Source: Pristionchus mayeri (taxonomy: Eukaryota; Nematoda; Chromadorea; Rhabditida; Neodiplogasteridae). From it: a DNA stretch of 64,000 nt. The position numbers and the translations under genes are program-made. Location: positions 9,796,001 through 9,860,000 of the forward strand of contig BTRK01000001.1 in assembly GCA_036245805.1 (NCBI GenBank). The letters are read 5' to 3'. This document shows, one piece after another, positions 42,714 through 56,105 of this stretch. How positions within the stretch are numbered: the stretch's first letter is position 1; every line of letters starts with the position of its first letter. A model generated the notes under the pieces. It was given only the letters and a program-made list of their open reading frames with translations. It searched no databases and was not told where the DNA came from.

Positions 42714-44852
42714 ATGCGCCTCGTCAATTATTCGCTACTGGGATTTATACTTTTATCCATCTTTCAAGCGGTCAGATTTTCATTCAACTGATAGTTATTT
42801 GAGAAAAAAAAATCAAAATAAAAGAGGGGAGAGTTAGCTCGCTGTGTTCCTAGATCTTCCTAATTGGGGGGGTGGTAATTGTGACCCTCTGTTCGTACTA
42901 CTCGCATCGTCGACTTTAGAGATATTAATACAGGTTTCATCCATTACCTGTTTCATGTGGACTGTTTCATTTGTAAAATCATGTAATTTTAATTAATAAT
43001 CGAATGACAGTAATTAGTTCAGATCGTCCCAGGACGAAGTGAGCTCGCATGCCAAGCAGTCTGCATTAACGATCCATCGGTAAGGCAAAATAAGCAAAGT
43101 AGAGATCGATGAATGGTCGATATTTATCTGTCGTGCTATCCCTTACAGATGGTGACATCGTAATGATGAGATTGTGACTAGTTCCTCGTAATCTAAAGCA
43201 AGACTTCCATAGAAAAAATAGTAAAATGTATTTAGTGCGCTGCGATTCAAATCACGGCTGATGGCAATTGCGTCATCTTCGGTGCTGTTACCACGGCGAC
43301 TTTCGGACAGTGCCCTGTCCCGATCGCTTGCCAAGTAAAGACGACCACTGGATGTGTTCGTGAGTTCTTGAAATCACACTTCTCCACTCTCATTGTGTAT
43401 ACTAAGGATGTCTATACGGAATTGAAACCGGTTTGACGTTTTGATTTTCCTATCATTTCTCCAAAACGGACTTGCCGTAATCGGTGTCATTTCTCGACGG
43501 CGTGCCGGGTCAAAACGGAGTTGCCGTAATCAATTTCGATTTTAATTTGTAAAGAGAACAATAGACCGCTCGCCGCGCGCGAAAACGGAGGAATGGCAAA
43601 ACGGAGTCGCCGTTTTGACGCGTCATTCCGCATACGAAATGAGGCAGATCGGCCGATAACGGAATGGAGTGAGAGGAAAATGAGGAAAACGGAGTCGCCG
43701 AATTCCGTTTAGACATCCCTAGTGTATACAATGTTGGTCATTCGACTCGTGTTTCACATCTTTTTTGATTATATTTCTTACGCAACTACTGGAAATTATT
43801 AGTAAATGGGTGCATGATATGAATCCATGGCGTTACATAATATCGTTCAATTATATTGAATCCTTGCAGCGAAGTGGCGCCGCCCAATCGACCTTGGCTA
43901 TATTCGCAATTACTGCACGAGTAAAGTGACGGTATTTAGTTGATTTTGTTGATTATTTAAATGAAAAAATTATTATTTCAGGCTCAGGCATGCCATGCGA
44001 GCAGCACTTGCCAGGAAACCGAACCATCTTCATCGAGTGATTTTTTTCATATTTTTTGAATCTTAATGACGGAGTGACGTGCAATGTTTTTGAAACTCCT
44101 GAGCTCTGTGCTAACCGATTTCAGCATTTCTGTCTGTCGCTTTATTTTTTAATAATGGGAGTTTTTGCAGCGCTCTGATGCATGATGGATCGAATGCGGT
44201 CTTCGAGAATTACAAGGACGGGCATATGGATATTATGCTCAGAAAATGCTTTCATAAAATTGTGCCTGATTTAGCATATGACGATGGAATCGGCTCGTGG
44301 TACTTTTACTCCAGCAACGATCTGACCGGCTTCAAGCACTACTTTCTCGCTGCTAAATGCGTACGGCCTCCTGTTACAGGCGAGTTTGCTGAGAATGTAG
44401 ATAAAAAGAAGGAAGCTGATAGTCAAAGAACAGTAGGTCGAACAACATCCTAGAAACAAATCATCATAGTGAAACTTCCTAAATGGCTGACGGGTTTCGG
44501 TCATTGAGTTGCATACACCTGACCACAACATCGAACATAATATTACAGTTCTTCCTGTCTGCGAATGTGAGCCTCTTCCTATGGATCTACCTCCACTACC
44601 TGGGTAGGCATGCATGGAAATTCTAAAGCTATTTTCGATTATCTTAGATATAAAAATCCCACACCAGTAAGAACTGGAAACGCCCCGCGAATCTGCCCGA
44701 TCGACTTTGTCCAGTAAGTGAAGTTGCTCAGGTCGAGAAAGATAGGTTGTATTTCCAGATTGCAATATGTTCGAGTTAAGCCTGGCCCAAGTGAATGGTA
44801 CGACTTCACCGTGTTCCGTTTCGCATTTTGCGCAAACAAAATGTGGATTCAG
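42714..44852 (+). CDS. Secreted protein B (right copy), at least 237 aa
   Basis: Exons 42714-42770, 43236-43359, 43870-43920, 43982-44036, 44171-44379, 44549-44603, 44648-44713 and 44759-44852 give 711 nt with every phase agreeing. The first exon is a signal peptide (MRLVNYSLLGFILLSIFQA). Mature segments: CAAIQITADGNCVIFGAV.., CPVPIACQV, RPIDLGYIRNYCTSSGMP, HDGSNAVFENYKDG, GIGSWYFYSSNDLTGF, LPVCECEPLPMDLPP and WYDFTVFRFAF. It is predicted extracellular with about a dozen Cys; no family is recognised. The 44379 donor would be GC (CAG|GCGAGT); without splicing there, the frame ends at a TAG at 44451-44453. Further exon sequence (DGLANIYEMIESVSK, about 44918-44970) is probable, but its junction is unclear. 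Confidence 0.72.
43399..43721. mobile_element. MITE with internal CGACTCCGTTTT repeats (right arm)
   Basis: Mirror of 36834-37156, in the intron between exons 2 and 3 of gene B. Confidence 0.7.
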
Positions 44853-45076
44853 GTTCGCAATTTGGGAGAGTCTATGGTTCATCGGAAGGCATTTTTGTAC
44901 GTGCCTTTTACTTAGACGGATTGGCCAATATTTATGAAATGATAGAGAGTGTATCCAAAACCAATGTTCTAGGTAAGATCTATTCATTAGTGAAGGCCTC
45001 GAGTGATGGGAAAGATCACACAAAATTTGGCTTTCCGTACAAAACAAAAAGTCGAATTCTGATTGCAGGTTTCTGA

Positions 45077-45688
45077 CAGCCCTAGTGTAGATAACTCCTA
45101 CCTCATTTCTGCAGCTTCCTGTCTTGTCCCGGTGTAATTCATTTGCTAAGAGTATATTCAGAATTATTATAAATTACTGTTAATTACGTATTCAAAATAG
45201 TAATGGCATGTAAACATGATTCTATCCAACAAACTTCCAATAGTGCTGAAATGACAACCTCCCCAAGTTCAACGATTAGAGTACAACCTCTTCACGACCA
45301 AGTCGGTTACAAATTAGTTGCATTATTTCGTGGGATAATCATTCGGATTGCAATAAATTTCCGAATCTATGATGTGTTTTAGCCTTCACTAATGCAATAT
45401 TGAAGCCTACTTCTTATTTCTCGCTCAACATTTTCCTATAGAGCCGTATGAATGAAGAAAATTGATTAATGTATAATACGTGCATTCAAGTCTTCAAATC
45501 TGCATGCATATTGAAGGACTCCATTTTTAATCTTAAAAGAAAAGATCAGCTTTTTTGTTTTTGTACAACATTTTAAATAAAAGTATAATATAAAGGACAA
45601 TGATGAATGCATATTTGTTTATCACACATTTGTGAATTTGTTTCAATTATTTTCTGATCGACGGGGTTTCCTCATCTTCATGGTCTTC
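45077..45688. other. Intergenic DNA (mirror of 34867-35478)
   Basis: No supported feature. Confidence 0.35.
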
Positions 45689-48600
45689 TTAGATACCATC
45701 GCATTCCTCATCTGAGTCGTCGTATGTTGACCAAGCACCTTGTGAATCATTGGAGTCATCAGGGGAGATATCTTCATGCTCCTCTTCATATTCTCTCTTT
45801 GCTTCTTTCGCAAAACCGGAAAGAAGAGTTTTCTGTAATGATACACTGTTTGTTATTTTACATTGAGTTAGTGGGTTAGTTAAAATTGTAATGAGAATCG
45901 CCTAGGGAAACGAATGTACCTTCGTAGGCGTTGGATCATCTTACTTCCTCATATATGTCCAGCGACTTCCTCATATATGTCTTTCGTTGTCTAGGATCTA
46001 AAATTATGTATTTGAACATTTTGCAATTCGTGAATATGAAGAATTTTAGCTTTCTGAACCTTTCAATAAGAAACATAAAAAAATCTTTGAAATATGAAAA
46101 ATCTTACGAATATGTGACAGCTGATGCTTTTTGAAATATGTCAAGGAGGAGAATCGATTATCGCATTCTTCGCATTTATAGGGCTTCCTCAGTTCCTCAT
46201 TGGCTGAAAAAAGGTAAATCAGTATTCACGTCAAGCGATTTTACAGTTGTCAAGAGACGACTACCCTAAGTAGTGGTGAGGCCGACAACAGCTAGGACTC
46301 CGTATCCCTGCTGTTCAAAGTGTTTCTAGGGAATTGGCTGAAAGACGAGTGAATTCTGGTTTGTTCACGCATTGCAAATTACCTTAGTTCACGGCTCGTT
46401 TCGAAAGAGCGATCACAGATCTGAAAAGCACGCGACGCACGCGAGCTTCGAGCCTGCGCGGGAAATTCAAATGACTAAGATGGTTATTTATCGCGCAACT
46501 CGTTAAAAATCGGTTTCCTGGTTATTTTTGTGTATTTTAATGTAATTTCTTATCGATCGTCTAGGCACTTTTAAAAACCACTGTATCCCGACTATTTTAC
46601 TGATTTAGTGCCAATCACTGGTGTTTTTCAAGCGTTTTCGCGAAAGTTGTGCCCAATGTCGGGATTTTAAAAATGTTGGTGAGCTGCTCTGGGTTCCTAA
46701 AAATATTTAAGCTATTATACTTAGTAGACCTCATCATTGTGCATATAATGAGCGAGAGGAGAACAGGCTTCGGCCGCTCCTTCAATTCATTCTCGTTGAT
46801 TTCGTCGAGAAAAACGGTTCGGAAACGATAGTGCAAGATCTACATGTTTCTCGCTAAGGCGATTAAAATTTCTTAACTATTGATAAATGCTGGTTAACCA
46901 TTCCTTTCATAAATGTACATAATTGGCTCGTATTCCAAAGACATTCACATCGACCAGAATGAGATGCCGGTTCATAGACGGGTTGTGTGGAATTTGTATT
47001 ACATTTTGTCTTTGTTATCTGTTATTCCACCACTCCATTATTCAGCGAGTGGTGGAGTAACAGAGTACGCGATATAACAGTTTGAAATGATAATTGCGGC
47101 ATGCATTTTTGCTTTATCGCTCTAGAGGGGAGATAATATCTCGAGAAGGGAGAGACGCGACGCGGTCACGCGCTGCATGCATGTCAGATCCGCCCCTAAC
47201 GAGCCGTGAGTTGAGATGTTCTGCATAAGAATTTAATAATTTTGCTTACCCCCATGAGTACGCCGTGATACGCTAGACCAGAATGGTCGGCGAAATGCTG
47301 TCCGCAAATTGAGCAGCGATACTTCTTCTTGCGAGGGTCGTCATCACCTGAGTGCATGTAACATATTTACCACGGATCGTAATAGACATTTCGGTCTGAT
47401 TGGGGCCAGATGTGAAGAAAATGGTGAGATATGAATTGTATCTATTGAAAGTAAGCTTCTACATTTTCGTGGGTTATTTTTCGCATTCGGAAAACTCACT
47501 CAAATGTAGATTTTCGTGCTCTGCTAGATGTGCCTTCGTTGATAACTTTTTGCCGCACTCTTTGCATTCGTACGGAGTTTTCTCGTTTTCATCAGCTAAA
47601 AAGTAATTAGTAATTTATGTTTGGATATTCTTGTTACCGGAATTGTGAATAATACGACTACTATTGGGCTGGCCACCATAACCAAGCTCTTTACGAAATG
47701 CGCTTGCGTAACATATGAAGACTTACTGGAGTGAACTTTCATGTGACGCCGCAGCACTGCTTTACTGACAAATGGCTTTGCGCAGATTTCGCAAGAGTGA
47801 GGTCTCTTGAGTGCTGCCAACTCCGGAAGAATTGGGAGAGTGCTACTTCATTTCCTGGTACTCTCCAAAGAACGACAAACACGTTTGACTCTGACGGGAA
47901 TCGAACCACCAACCTTCGGTTTTCAAATCCATTGCGTTAGCCACTCGGATTCTTCAAACTTTTTGCGATTCTTCAAACGCATCATTTCAGCTAATTAGCC
48001 ACTAATTAGCGATTTAATGATGCAATTGGAAATAGCTAAAACTCCGCGTTTTCTTGCATTCGGCAAAAGTCAAGGTAATGGATTCGCCCCGTCGCCATTT
48101 TGAAATTCTTCAAGCGCCTAATTTAAGCTAATTAGCTATCAATTATAGCTAAAATGAATAAAGTATTTTTTGTTAATATACCTAATAATTATTCAAACTA
48201 CGAAACACTGGAAAATAAGGGTTTTGATGCAAATGGAAAAAGCGTGGGAAAAGCCCAAAACTACCGTAGTTTGGACGGACGGAAATGATGGACGGACGTA
48301 CAGACGGACACCACTTTTTCGCGTTTTTCTCGTATTTCTTTAAATAAACTCTAACTTTTTACGTTAGCAATCGATAGAGTAGGCGTCTGGACACAGGATG
48401 AGCAATTTTGAGCCCAATCGGAAATGTAGAACTGCGAAAAAAGCGTGGGAAAAAGCCCAAACCTACCTCAGTTTACGGCCGGACAGAATCACCCACACCT
48501 ATTTGTCGCGAATATCTTCATTCTTTTTCAATTTAGATGCCTGTTTTTGTGTCTGCTGATTAAATACAACGCATGCGCGCACGCTTGCAAAATTTTAGCG

Positions 48601-51600
48601 TTCTAGCTGCTCGGGGACGGATTTTCTTACGGTTTATGGTATAGTAGGCAACTTACCGATGTGTGTCATCATATGCTTCTTGAGGGCGCTAGAGGTCATC
48701 GACCGTTTTTCGCACTGATTGCACTTGAATGGTCTCCGAATCTCAGCCTGATCCGGATCATTCTTGTCTAAATTTAAGCATACACAGATTGTCAGGACAA
48801 TATCGAGCGATCTACAGTGAGACATTGAAAAAAGTGTTATACTTTACCAACCAATGTGGGTTTTGAGATGTTGATTGAGATTTCCTCGACTTGTACATCT
48901 CTGTCCACACGTTTCACACTTGTACGGTCGCTTCAGGTCAGCTTGCTCCGAATCATTGTCATCTTAACAACTTCATGTTTTATCATGAAAAAGGCGTGTG
49001 AAAAGAGGACATGAGTCAGCCATTTTAAAAATCGAAACAGTAACTGACCAATGTGCGTCTTCAAATGCTGATTAAGATTTCCTCGACTCGAGAAGCGATT
49101 TCCACATTGATTACACTCGAAAGGCCATCTAAGCGCAGCATTCTTTGGGTCGTTCTCGTCTGAAAATGTGGGAATTATACACGCATACGTTTTGGTTTCT
49201 TATTGATAAAATATATTTCATTGACACGGAAATCTCATCGTAGAAACTATTAATAAATGATAAAAGATACCCAAATGAAGCAGCTTGTGGTTTTTCAGAT
49301 GACCCGGAGAAGACAATAAATTTCTACAAACATCGCATTCGTATCTCTTTCGGGCGTATTTTGCTGAAATGATTGATCATTTTTAGTCGTTAAGGGGGAG
49401 GGGTGACAAAACAAAAACAAATCACAGAACAGAGTTGTTGCATTGTAACCAGTATGCGATTTATCACTTCACCCTGTTGCAACAACTCCCAAGTCTCTAA
49501 GCCGATTCCCGACGGAGCGGTGATTTGTTTATGTTTTGTCGGTTTATGTTTTCTCACCCCCCCCCCGTTAAAGGAAAAATGAAACATTCGAAATAGCTTA
49601 CGAATATGTGATTTCTTGTGGCGAGCTAATTTCGAGTTATTTGAGTATCTTTTGTCGCATTCATCGCACTCAAACTGCGTTCTCGTTTCCTCGTTGTCTG
49701 AATATGGTAACTTTATTTCTTTATTTATTATTCATGATAATTTTTAATTCATGATAATTTGTAAATATTTATAATGCATAACATACAATTTCTCGAACCG
49801 ACTAGGGTTGCACGAACGAGATCGGGATATATCCGCACCCTCTTCCCATCCTCTCTCACTCGCTCCCCCCAAAATCGTGCGCGCTAGCCGAACCTGCCAG
49901 TGGGCACGAAAATCCCGACATTGAACGAATTTTTTGCGCCTCCCTCCCTCCTTTCCCTTTGCACGGCCCCCGGTGCATCGACATAAGGTAAAATAAAACG
50001 TCCGCAAGCATCAAGGAAAATGAGCGCGCGTTCAAATAATGTACAGTTAGTATTGCCTGATTTATCACTAATGTTGCCTGATCGTCACGAATGTTGAATG
50101 TCTCTCGTTGTTATCTCCCTGAAATTTCCCCAACCAAACTGCAAATTCAGTTTGCGATCAACAAAAACCCTGAATTTCAGGCATTTTTCTATGTTTAGCG
50201 GAATTATGCAGCATATTTTTATACAGCTCAAGCAATTTCATGGACAGCCCCTGGACGTTTTCCCTTTTCTTATGTCGATGCTCCGGGGGCCGTGCCTTTA
50301 ACTGATCTGAAGTAAGGGGTGCCAGAGGGGACGAAATTGCCGATCCCGATCGTGCAACCCCACGACACCATTTTTGCGGAAGGTCTGTTGGGAAAAAAGG
50401 TTCCCAAGAAGTCCAAATTTGGGGGAGTGGCTTCCGTTGTTTATCTTTCTTTTTTTTCCGAAACTGTTTTGCAGTTTTACTATTTTCCGGATCCATTTGT
50501 ACTGCCGTGATTCATACCCTAGTCACTGTTTTCGCTTTCCATCTTGAGACGTGTTGTACCCTCTTTACTATTCTCTAGTTGTACTGAAAGCTCAAAAATA
50601 TCATTCAACCACCTGACTCACACCACCGTCGTCAGATAAAACTTCTGCAGCTTAGTTGTCCAGTTTGGTCGCCGAATCGATTATGAGTGTTGATGAATTT
50701 AAAATAAAGTGAAAATAATAAATTAAAAAAATGAAAAAAAGAAGAAAAAAAGAATGTGGTAACGTTCGACAATCAATTCAATCAATAATCGAATTCAATC
50801 AATAATCGGTAAAATATATCCGAAGACCGTAGTCGTAATTCAAATGCTGGACCGAAATCAGGAAGTAATCAGGGACAGTCAGGGAAAAATCTTGTACGGC
50901 GTAATTGTGTATCTTTTTTCAGCACACGCGCTAGGTTGATGCGCAGCGGGGTCACTTTTTGGGGTATGACATCTGCGAAAATGATGACGTGCAACCCTAC
51001 AACCGACCTGCATGGATTAGGCTGTGATCGTCAAGTGACACTTTCCATGCAAACTCCTTATCGCATTGTCCGCATTTGAATTTCTTCTTGAGCGGATCGT
51101 CGGCATCTAAAAATGAGAATATGAGAGAAGAGATACGAGAGCTGTGGGCGATCAACTTTTGATTAAAAGTACTAGGTCGGATGAGAACTATGACAACATG
51201 CCGCTTTTGATCTATCACAAGCGGTTGACGTTATAGATCGCATTCGACCTTTTGCCGTTTTAACTTACCCAAGTGTGTAACCTTGTGATTTTCAAGCTTA
51301 TTCAACTCGAGAATCGGTGTCCAAATTCCTCGCATTCATAGGGGAGTCTCGCCCCTTCAACAGCTGAAAAAATCAATATTTATGAAGTTTTGCATTGGCG
51401 GATCCATTTCGCACTAGGTCGGATGAGAACTAAGACGTCATGCTGCCTTTAATATATCAAAGGCGGAATGATGTCATAGTTCTCATCCGACCTAGTTCCA
51501 TCCACTTATAATATGGTATTTGCATTTTTTTTGTTTTTTTAATAATATTCACCTAGATGGCTTCGTTCATGCAGTCGCAATGACTCTTTGTGCTGGTATC

Positions 51601-52916
51601 TCCTGTGGCAGATTTTGCACTCGAACATTCCAGATGAATCCTCCTTTCCAAACGATGTTCTTCTTCTCTTATGCTGCTCGGACACCGGGGAATAATTATC
51701 ATTGCTTTCATCGGAATCATCGTCATTTGACTGGGTGTAATCATTGTCTGAGTGGTCCTCTTCATCACTTGTTTTGTGGTCAAATGATACTCCGGAGTCC
51801 TGCAAATCAAGAATTTTGTTCCAATAAAATCATCGATGGTCGGTAACAATAATAAACCAGGGCTGTTCCACAATGATAATAATACTAATTATTTTTGTCT
51901 ACGCCCGAGGTGCGACGAGATCAATAATGTAACACGCAATCGTCAAATACAAGAGTACAAGAACAATCGTCAAATACAAGAGTAGGCGGGTTTCTCATGA
52001 AAATCAATCAATAATTATATTCCCGACAGTCTGGATCCCTTACTACAGACTTAAAAACATGGGGCCAGGAAGACCGAGAGAGATGGAGAAACGAAATCAC
52101 CAGGAGAAAAGGGCAATAATTGGTGGAGCCAAAATGATTGGAAAATGTAACCCAGATCAGAGCTGACTGCGGCCAATGATGAATTCTAATTTATACTAAT
52201 GATATTATATTTTTCCATCGAACATACCTTATCTGTTTCATATTCCGACAGAACGGCATCATCCAGATAATAATCGCTGGAAGATTTGAAAGCCTGTCCT
52301 TGTTCTTCCGGTAGCTGATGCACCTACAATCTTTTTAATATTACTTTGATTTACCGGATACAACGAAAAATCGAACATGGAAACATTGCTTTTGGCACGC
52401 ATAAGTTCTCCAATTATGCATATATTTTGATTTCAAGAGTATTGCTAGCCAAACATATTCCCGAAATCATACATATAGGGATGAACCATCAGTATTACAC
52501 ACATACGAGCTACTGCACACATATGAGCTACTAATTCAAACGGTCGAGCGAACCCTTTTTGTAGCTGCAAGCTGCTGCAGATTATTCTCATCACTCAGCC
52601 ATTTCATTGCAGTCTCCACGGATTCGGACAGTCCATAGAGCAAGCAAAGTGTTGGAATCCTTCAAAGAATTGGATGAAAAGACAAATATTTAGGATAAAA
52701 CGTCTATAGTTATTACCGTTGACTCTCGATGCGAAAACCAGTGAAATGCTCATTCGAATGAGAAGTTGAAGACAATCGAAATTTCAAAAATATGTGCTGT
52801 TTCGTGCAAAAAAAATATAAATCCACACTTACATCAAATTCAGCATCACTTTCAGTCACGGCCTGTAGCATATCGACTGCTTTCTGAGCAACAGCATTAA
52901 CATTCTCTTGGGCCAT
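45689..52916 (-). CDS. C2H2 zinc-finger gene, one finger per exon (right copy)
   Basis: Mirror of 27640-34866 with the same 12 finger exons. Unlike the left copy, the finger 5 exon (ending at 49271) is followed by a proper GT in phase 1 (TTTGG|GTATC). Finger 2 (about 51269-51363) and finger 11 (about 47250-47347) have the same one-base losses as on the left, and finger 2 the same Cys to Phe. The protein would be a nuclear factor with acidic ends. If exons 2 and 11 are skipped, the phase-1 design keeps the frame. Small indels near 52450 and 52810 fall in introns. Confidence 0.83.
47883..47959 (-). other. tRNA-Ser-like relic (right arm)
   Basis: Mirror of 32596-32672, same sequence. Confidence 0.45.
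49803..50999. mobile_element. TIR element TAGGGTTGCACG (right arm)
   Basis: Mirror of 29554-30750. Confidence 0.7.
51171..51254. mobile_element. ACTAGGTCGG MITE, eroded copy (right arm)
   Basis: Mirror of 29299-29382. Confidence 0.75.
51413..51496. mobile_element. ACTAGGTCGG MITE (right arm)
   Basis: Mirror of 29057-29140. Confidence 0.85.
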
Positions 52917-53299
52917 GTTCCTGTAATGCAATAGCACAATCCAAAATAATATATTGAAAAATGAGAGTAAACGAATAGTCAAGGAATAATGGAGAGTAGA
53001 TAAGAGAATGAGAAGGTGCCATCATTAAGACATATACGACCTCTCACTTCCGATCTTTTCATTACCCTCACATAAAAAGAAAAGGCCTTTTAAATGGAGA
53101 TCTTCTAAGGAGACCAGAGGGTTTGTTTTTTTTTGCCAAAGGGTTCGTTTTTTTTTCGAGTATGCATAGTCACGATTGTAGTCGAATTCGTGCACTTTAT
53201 CGGCTTATAAGTGAGAATGATTTGTTTATGTTGGAATCGAGCAAACGATAACACTGAACGAAAAATATAAGACAAATGAATTATGATCATTGATGAATA

Positions 53300-53597
53300 C
53301 AGGGTGCGGCATAAATATTGTGTCACACTTTAAAAAATCCTGCCTATCCGCAGGCGCCAGTGTTTCAAATTTTAGACATATGTAGGTAGAGTACTTTAGT
53401 ACTGTGTCTATAATTAGTAGCTAGATAATGCTATTATTTATAGAGATATTACATCTGAAAACTTTTATTCCTCAAATTAGGTGTTTTTCGGATCTTAAAC
53501 CTTTGTGTTGCTTTATGCCGGCTTACAGCGAGGAATTAGAAACAAGGGTCATTATTTTTTTTTTAAATGTGTGACAAAATATTTATGCCGCAGCCTG
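53300..53597. mobile_element. Tc1/mariner-type MITE (right arm)
   Basis: Mirror of 26959-27256, with TA flanks. Confidence 0.88.
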
Positions 53598-53599
53598 TA

Positions 53600-54405
53600 T
53601 ACGCCATTATCAATAAAAAAAACCCTTCCCCACTTCTTCCGATCTAATCATAATCCTTGCCTAAAGTAGGCCAGAGGATGTATTGAAGTATAAGTTTCAG
53701 ATCACGAACGAAGTCTTATACGTGTATATCATTATCAATGCATCTCATCTCGGCATTCAGTTTCCACTCTACTCTCTGAATCAAATGATGGAAGTGTTGT
53801 GATTTTTTGTTCTGTTTATGTTCATGATTACCCCTCTCGAAACAGTTTGCACAAAAATATCATACAAAACGGAGATAGTCAAGAAGAGTCGGCGGTGACG
53901 GCGTAACGAACGAAATGAAGAATGGCGATACAGTGTCATGCAGTATCGTGCAGTAGATACAGTATTGAAATCGGCAGCCAAATGACAAATCCCAAAGGTG
54001 GTTGGTTTATGTAATGCTGAAATCTGGTATACTAACTAGAGGAAGTCATTCAGCACGGCGCCTAGACGTCCAGAGATCCTCCAAATTGAACGTAGTAATT
54101 TCACAGAACCCCAGCTTTAGGGTTAGAAAAACTCTCCTCCACTCATTCAACTCTGATTGTTCGTCAAAGCCTTGTCCAGATCGCCTCTAGATACCTTCAC
54201 AGACTCCTTCCTTCATTGTTGATTTGTTTGTTCAATGCCGATGAAAACAACTTTTAATGGAATATTTTATTAAATAAACAAGCATGAGTGCGGTTAAAAA
54301 TTAGTTTTGAATTTCGATGTATTGCAGCACCAATTCTGATTCCTTGCATTTTAATTCGCCTTATGTAGTCTCTTTGATCCACCCACAATATGCCCTTATG
54401 CCCTG
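53600..54405. other. Intergenic DNA in the right arm
   Basis: Mirror of 26150-26958; no supported feature. Confidence 0.35.
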
Positions 54406-54786
54406 AATGCAACTGCAATGGAATAGTGGTACTAGTGTAGATATAGGGAAGGAAACCGGTGAATCGAAGAAAGGTATTTCGAAAAACTTCCTAGAAACAG
54501 ATCATGTTAGTGAAGCTCATCACAGCGTTCTGACCCCCATTGTTCTCTCCAGATAAGGGTAGACAAAGGGATTAATATTTTGAATTTTCCCGCGTAAATC
54601 CAAACTGAAAATAGGCTGTTTGAAAGCTCTTCCCTATTTGAGAATCCTCTGAAACATAAAACAGTGCCCCCAATTTGTTCAATCTGAGCACTTTTGCATC
54701 TCATAGTTGGAGTGAAACACAAATCAGTATGGTCAGTTCCGTTCAACGAGAGGGCGATTAACGGAGGTAGATTTTATGTTTCAGAA
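54406..54786 (+). pseudogene. Fragment related to secreted gene B (right arm)
   Basis: Mirror of 25770-26150; similarity to gene B is limited to about 70 bases around GTAGATATAGGGAAGGAAAC. Confidence 0.45.
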
Positions 54787-54795
54787 GGATTTCAA

Positions 54796-55760
54796 GTACA
54801 GTAGCGCCGGAAAGTATTCATACGATTTGATTTTTTCGTATAACTTTTTCTGCAGTTGACTTAGCAAGTTAGATGTTGTAGTGCTATATATCAAACCCAT
54901 CGAAGAATACGATGCGAGTATTGCGTCATCACGTGCACCATAACGGATTGCGTAGTGATGACGCAATCGAATTTCACTTTTTCAAACAGGCGTTATTCTT
55001 ATACACAATTTTTCCAGCTTGCCAAACATTCTGACGTTGAAGATAGGACCGAGGTATATCCAGAATACAAATTTGAAGTTGCTGCTCGGTCGCACATTGG
55101 GTGCAGCCTTGCTGCAAAATCGATGTCAAAAATTAATATTTCGGCTCCTGGTCAAGCTAGAGACTGTTTCAAGGCATCAGAATGATCATAATCATGAGTC
55201 CAGATGATCCTGAGAATATGAAAACAATATCTCAATATTTGCCCTCATGGCATGAAAAAATCACTTTTTCACATGACCACTTTTTAGAGATTCATAACTT
55301 TTCGGGAAATCTGTTTAAAAATCTGATTTTTGCTTACTCATGTTCAAAATGTCTTAGATATATGATTCCCAACTTTTTAGCACGCTTATCACGAGTCAGC
55401 GGAGGTGGCCGGGCACAATTTGCAAAAAGTATGCCTGTTTTACTCATTATTATGGTGGCTGAATATGCTAGTGAGGAGATATTGAAATTTATAGGTCATT
55501 GGTACCAGAGCCGGCTTTTAGGAAATTTCCGGTTTTGCACCTGGCTATACTGAATCTTAGCTCCTAGATGAGCTACAAAGATGGCAGTGGGCTCAAAATG
55601 AGCGGAAAATTAACTTTTATGTTGAAATTCATTTCGAAATAATCACAAATGAAAATGTTGAATTTCTATCAGATAACAAATTCTGCCGTTTTAATGAGGG
55701 TACTTTATACGGAATTTTATTTCAAAATATTGAAGTTTGAGGCATTATCCATCCATGAAA
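54796..55760 (+). repeat. Truncated foldback FB-A end in the right arm
   Basis: Mirror of 24781-25750. It contains only the outer part of the FB-A right arm, then stops abruptly at 55760. The arm of FB-A facing the other way is absent, so this copy is cut by the palindrome boundary. Confidence 0.8.
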
Positions 55761-56105
55761 CTATGAGACTTTTCCGACTATGAGCCCAGAAATCCACAGT
55801 GACGTTTAGCAGCTTGGCACCATCGAAAAATCAAATTCCTCTACAATTGGCATGCATGTAGTATTCAGTGAGTATAGCTCAGGCGTAACTTATTTATTGT
55901 TCTAGATCACGCATTGAGAAATGCGCGGCACTTTCTTCCAAAAACGTGAATTTTCGAACTTTGTCATTTCGTAATCGATCAGAACGCGTTACATCTCTAA
56001 AAATGAAGAATATTCGATAAAATTCGAAGGAAAACATATCAATCTTGGCCGCGAGGTCAGAAGAAAGCTGCGTTATTAGAATTTGTCTGTTGAAAAGAAA
56101 GTTCA
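55761..56105. other. Unique DNA flanking the palindrome
   Basis: No similarity to the left flank and no supported gene. It would be the original neighbour of the junction. Confidence 0.35.

Larger units (their letters stand above)
40404..55760 (-). repeat. Right arm of the giant palindrome (15.4 kb)
   Basis: Reverse complement of 24781-40152. Differences seen: a 15-bp slippage deletion in GAAAATGTT repeats near 55650, single-base changes near 55510, 49270, 44668, 42687 and 53200-53220, and short indels near 52450 and 52810. The junction at 55760/55761 passes into unrelated DNA (CTATGAGACTTTTCCG). Confidence 0.95.

Noticed and set aside
24781..55760. Viral or plasmid-type inverted terminal repeats
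   Set aside because: The palindrome is internal, contains nematode-type genes with introns, and has no viral genes.
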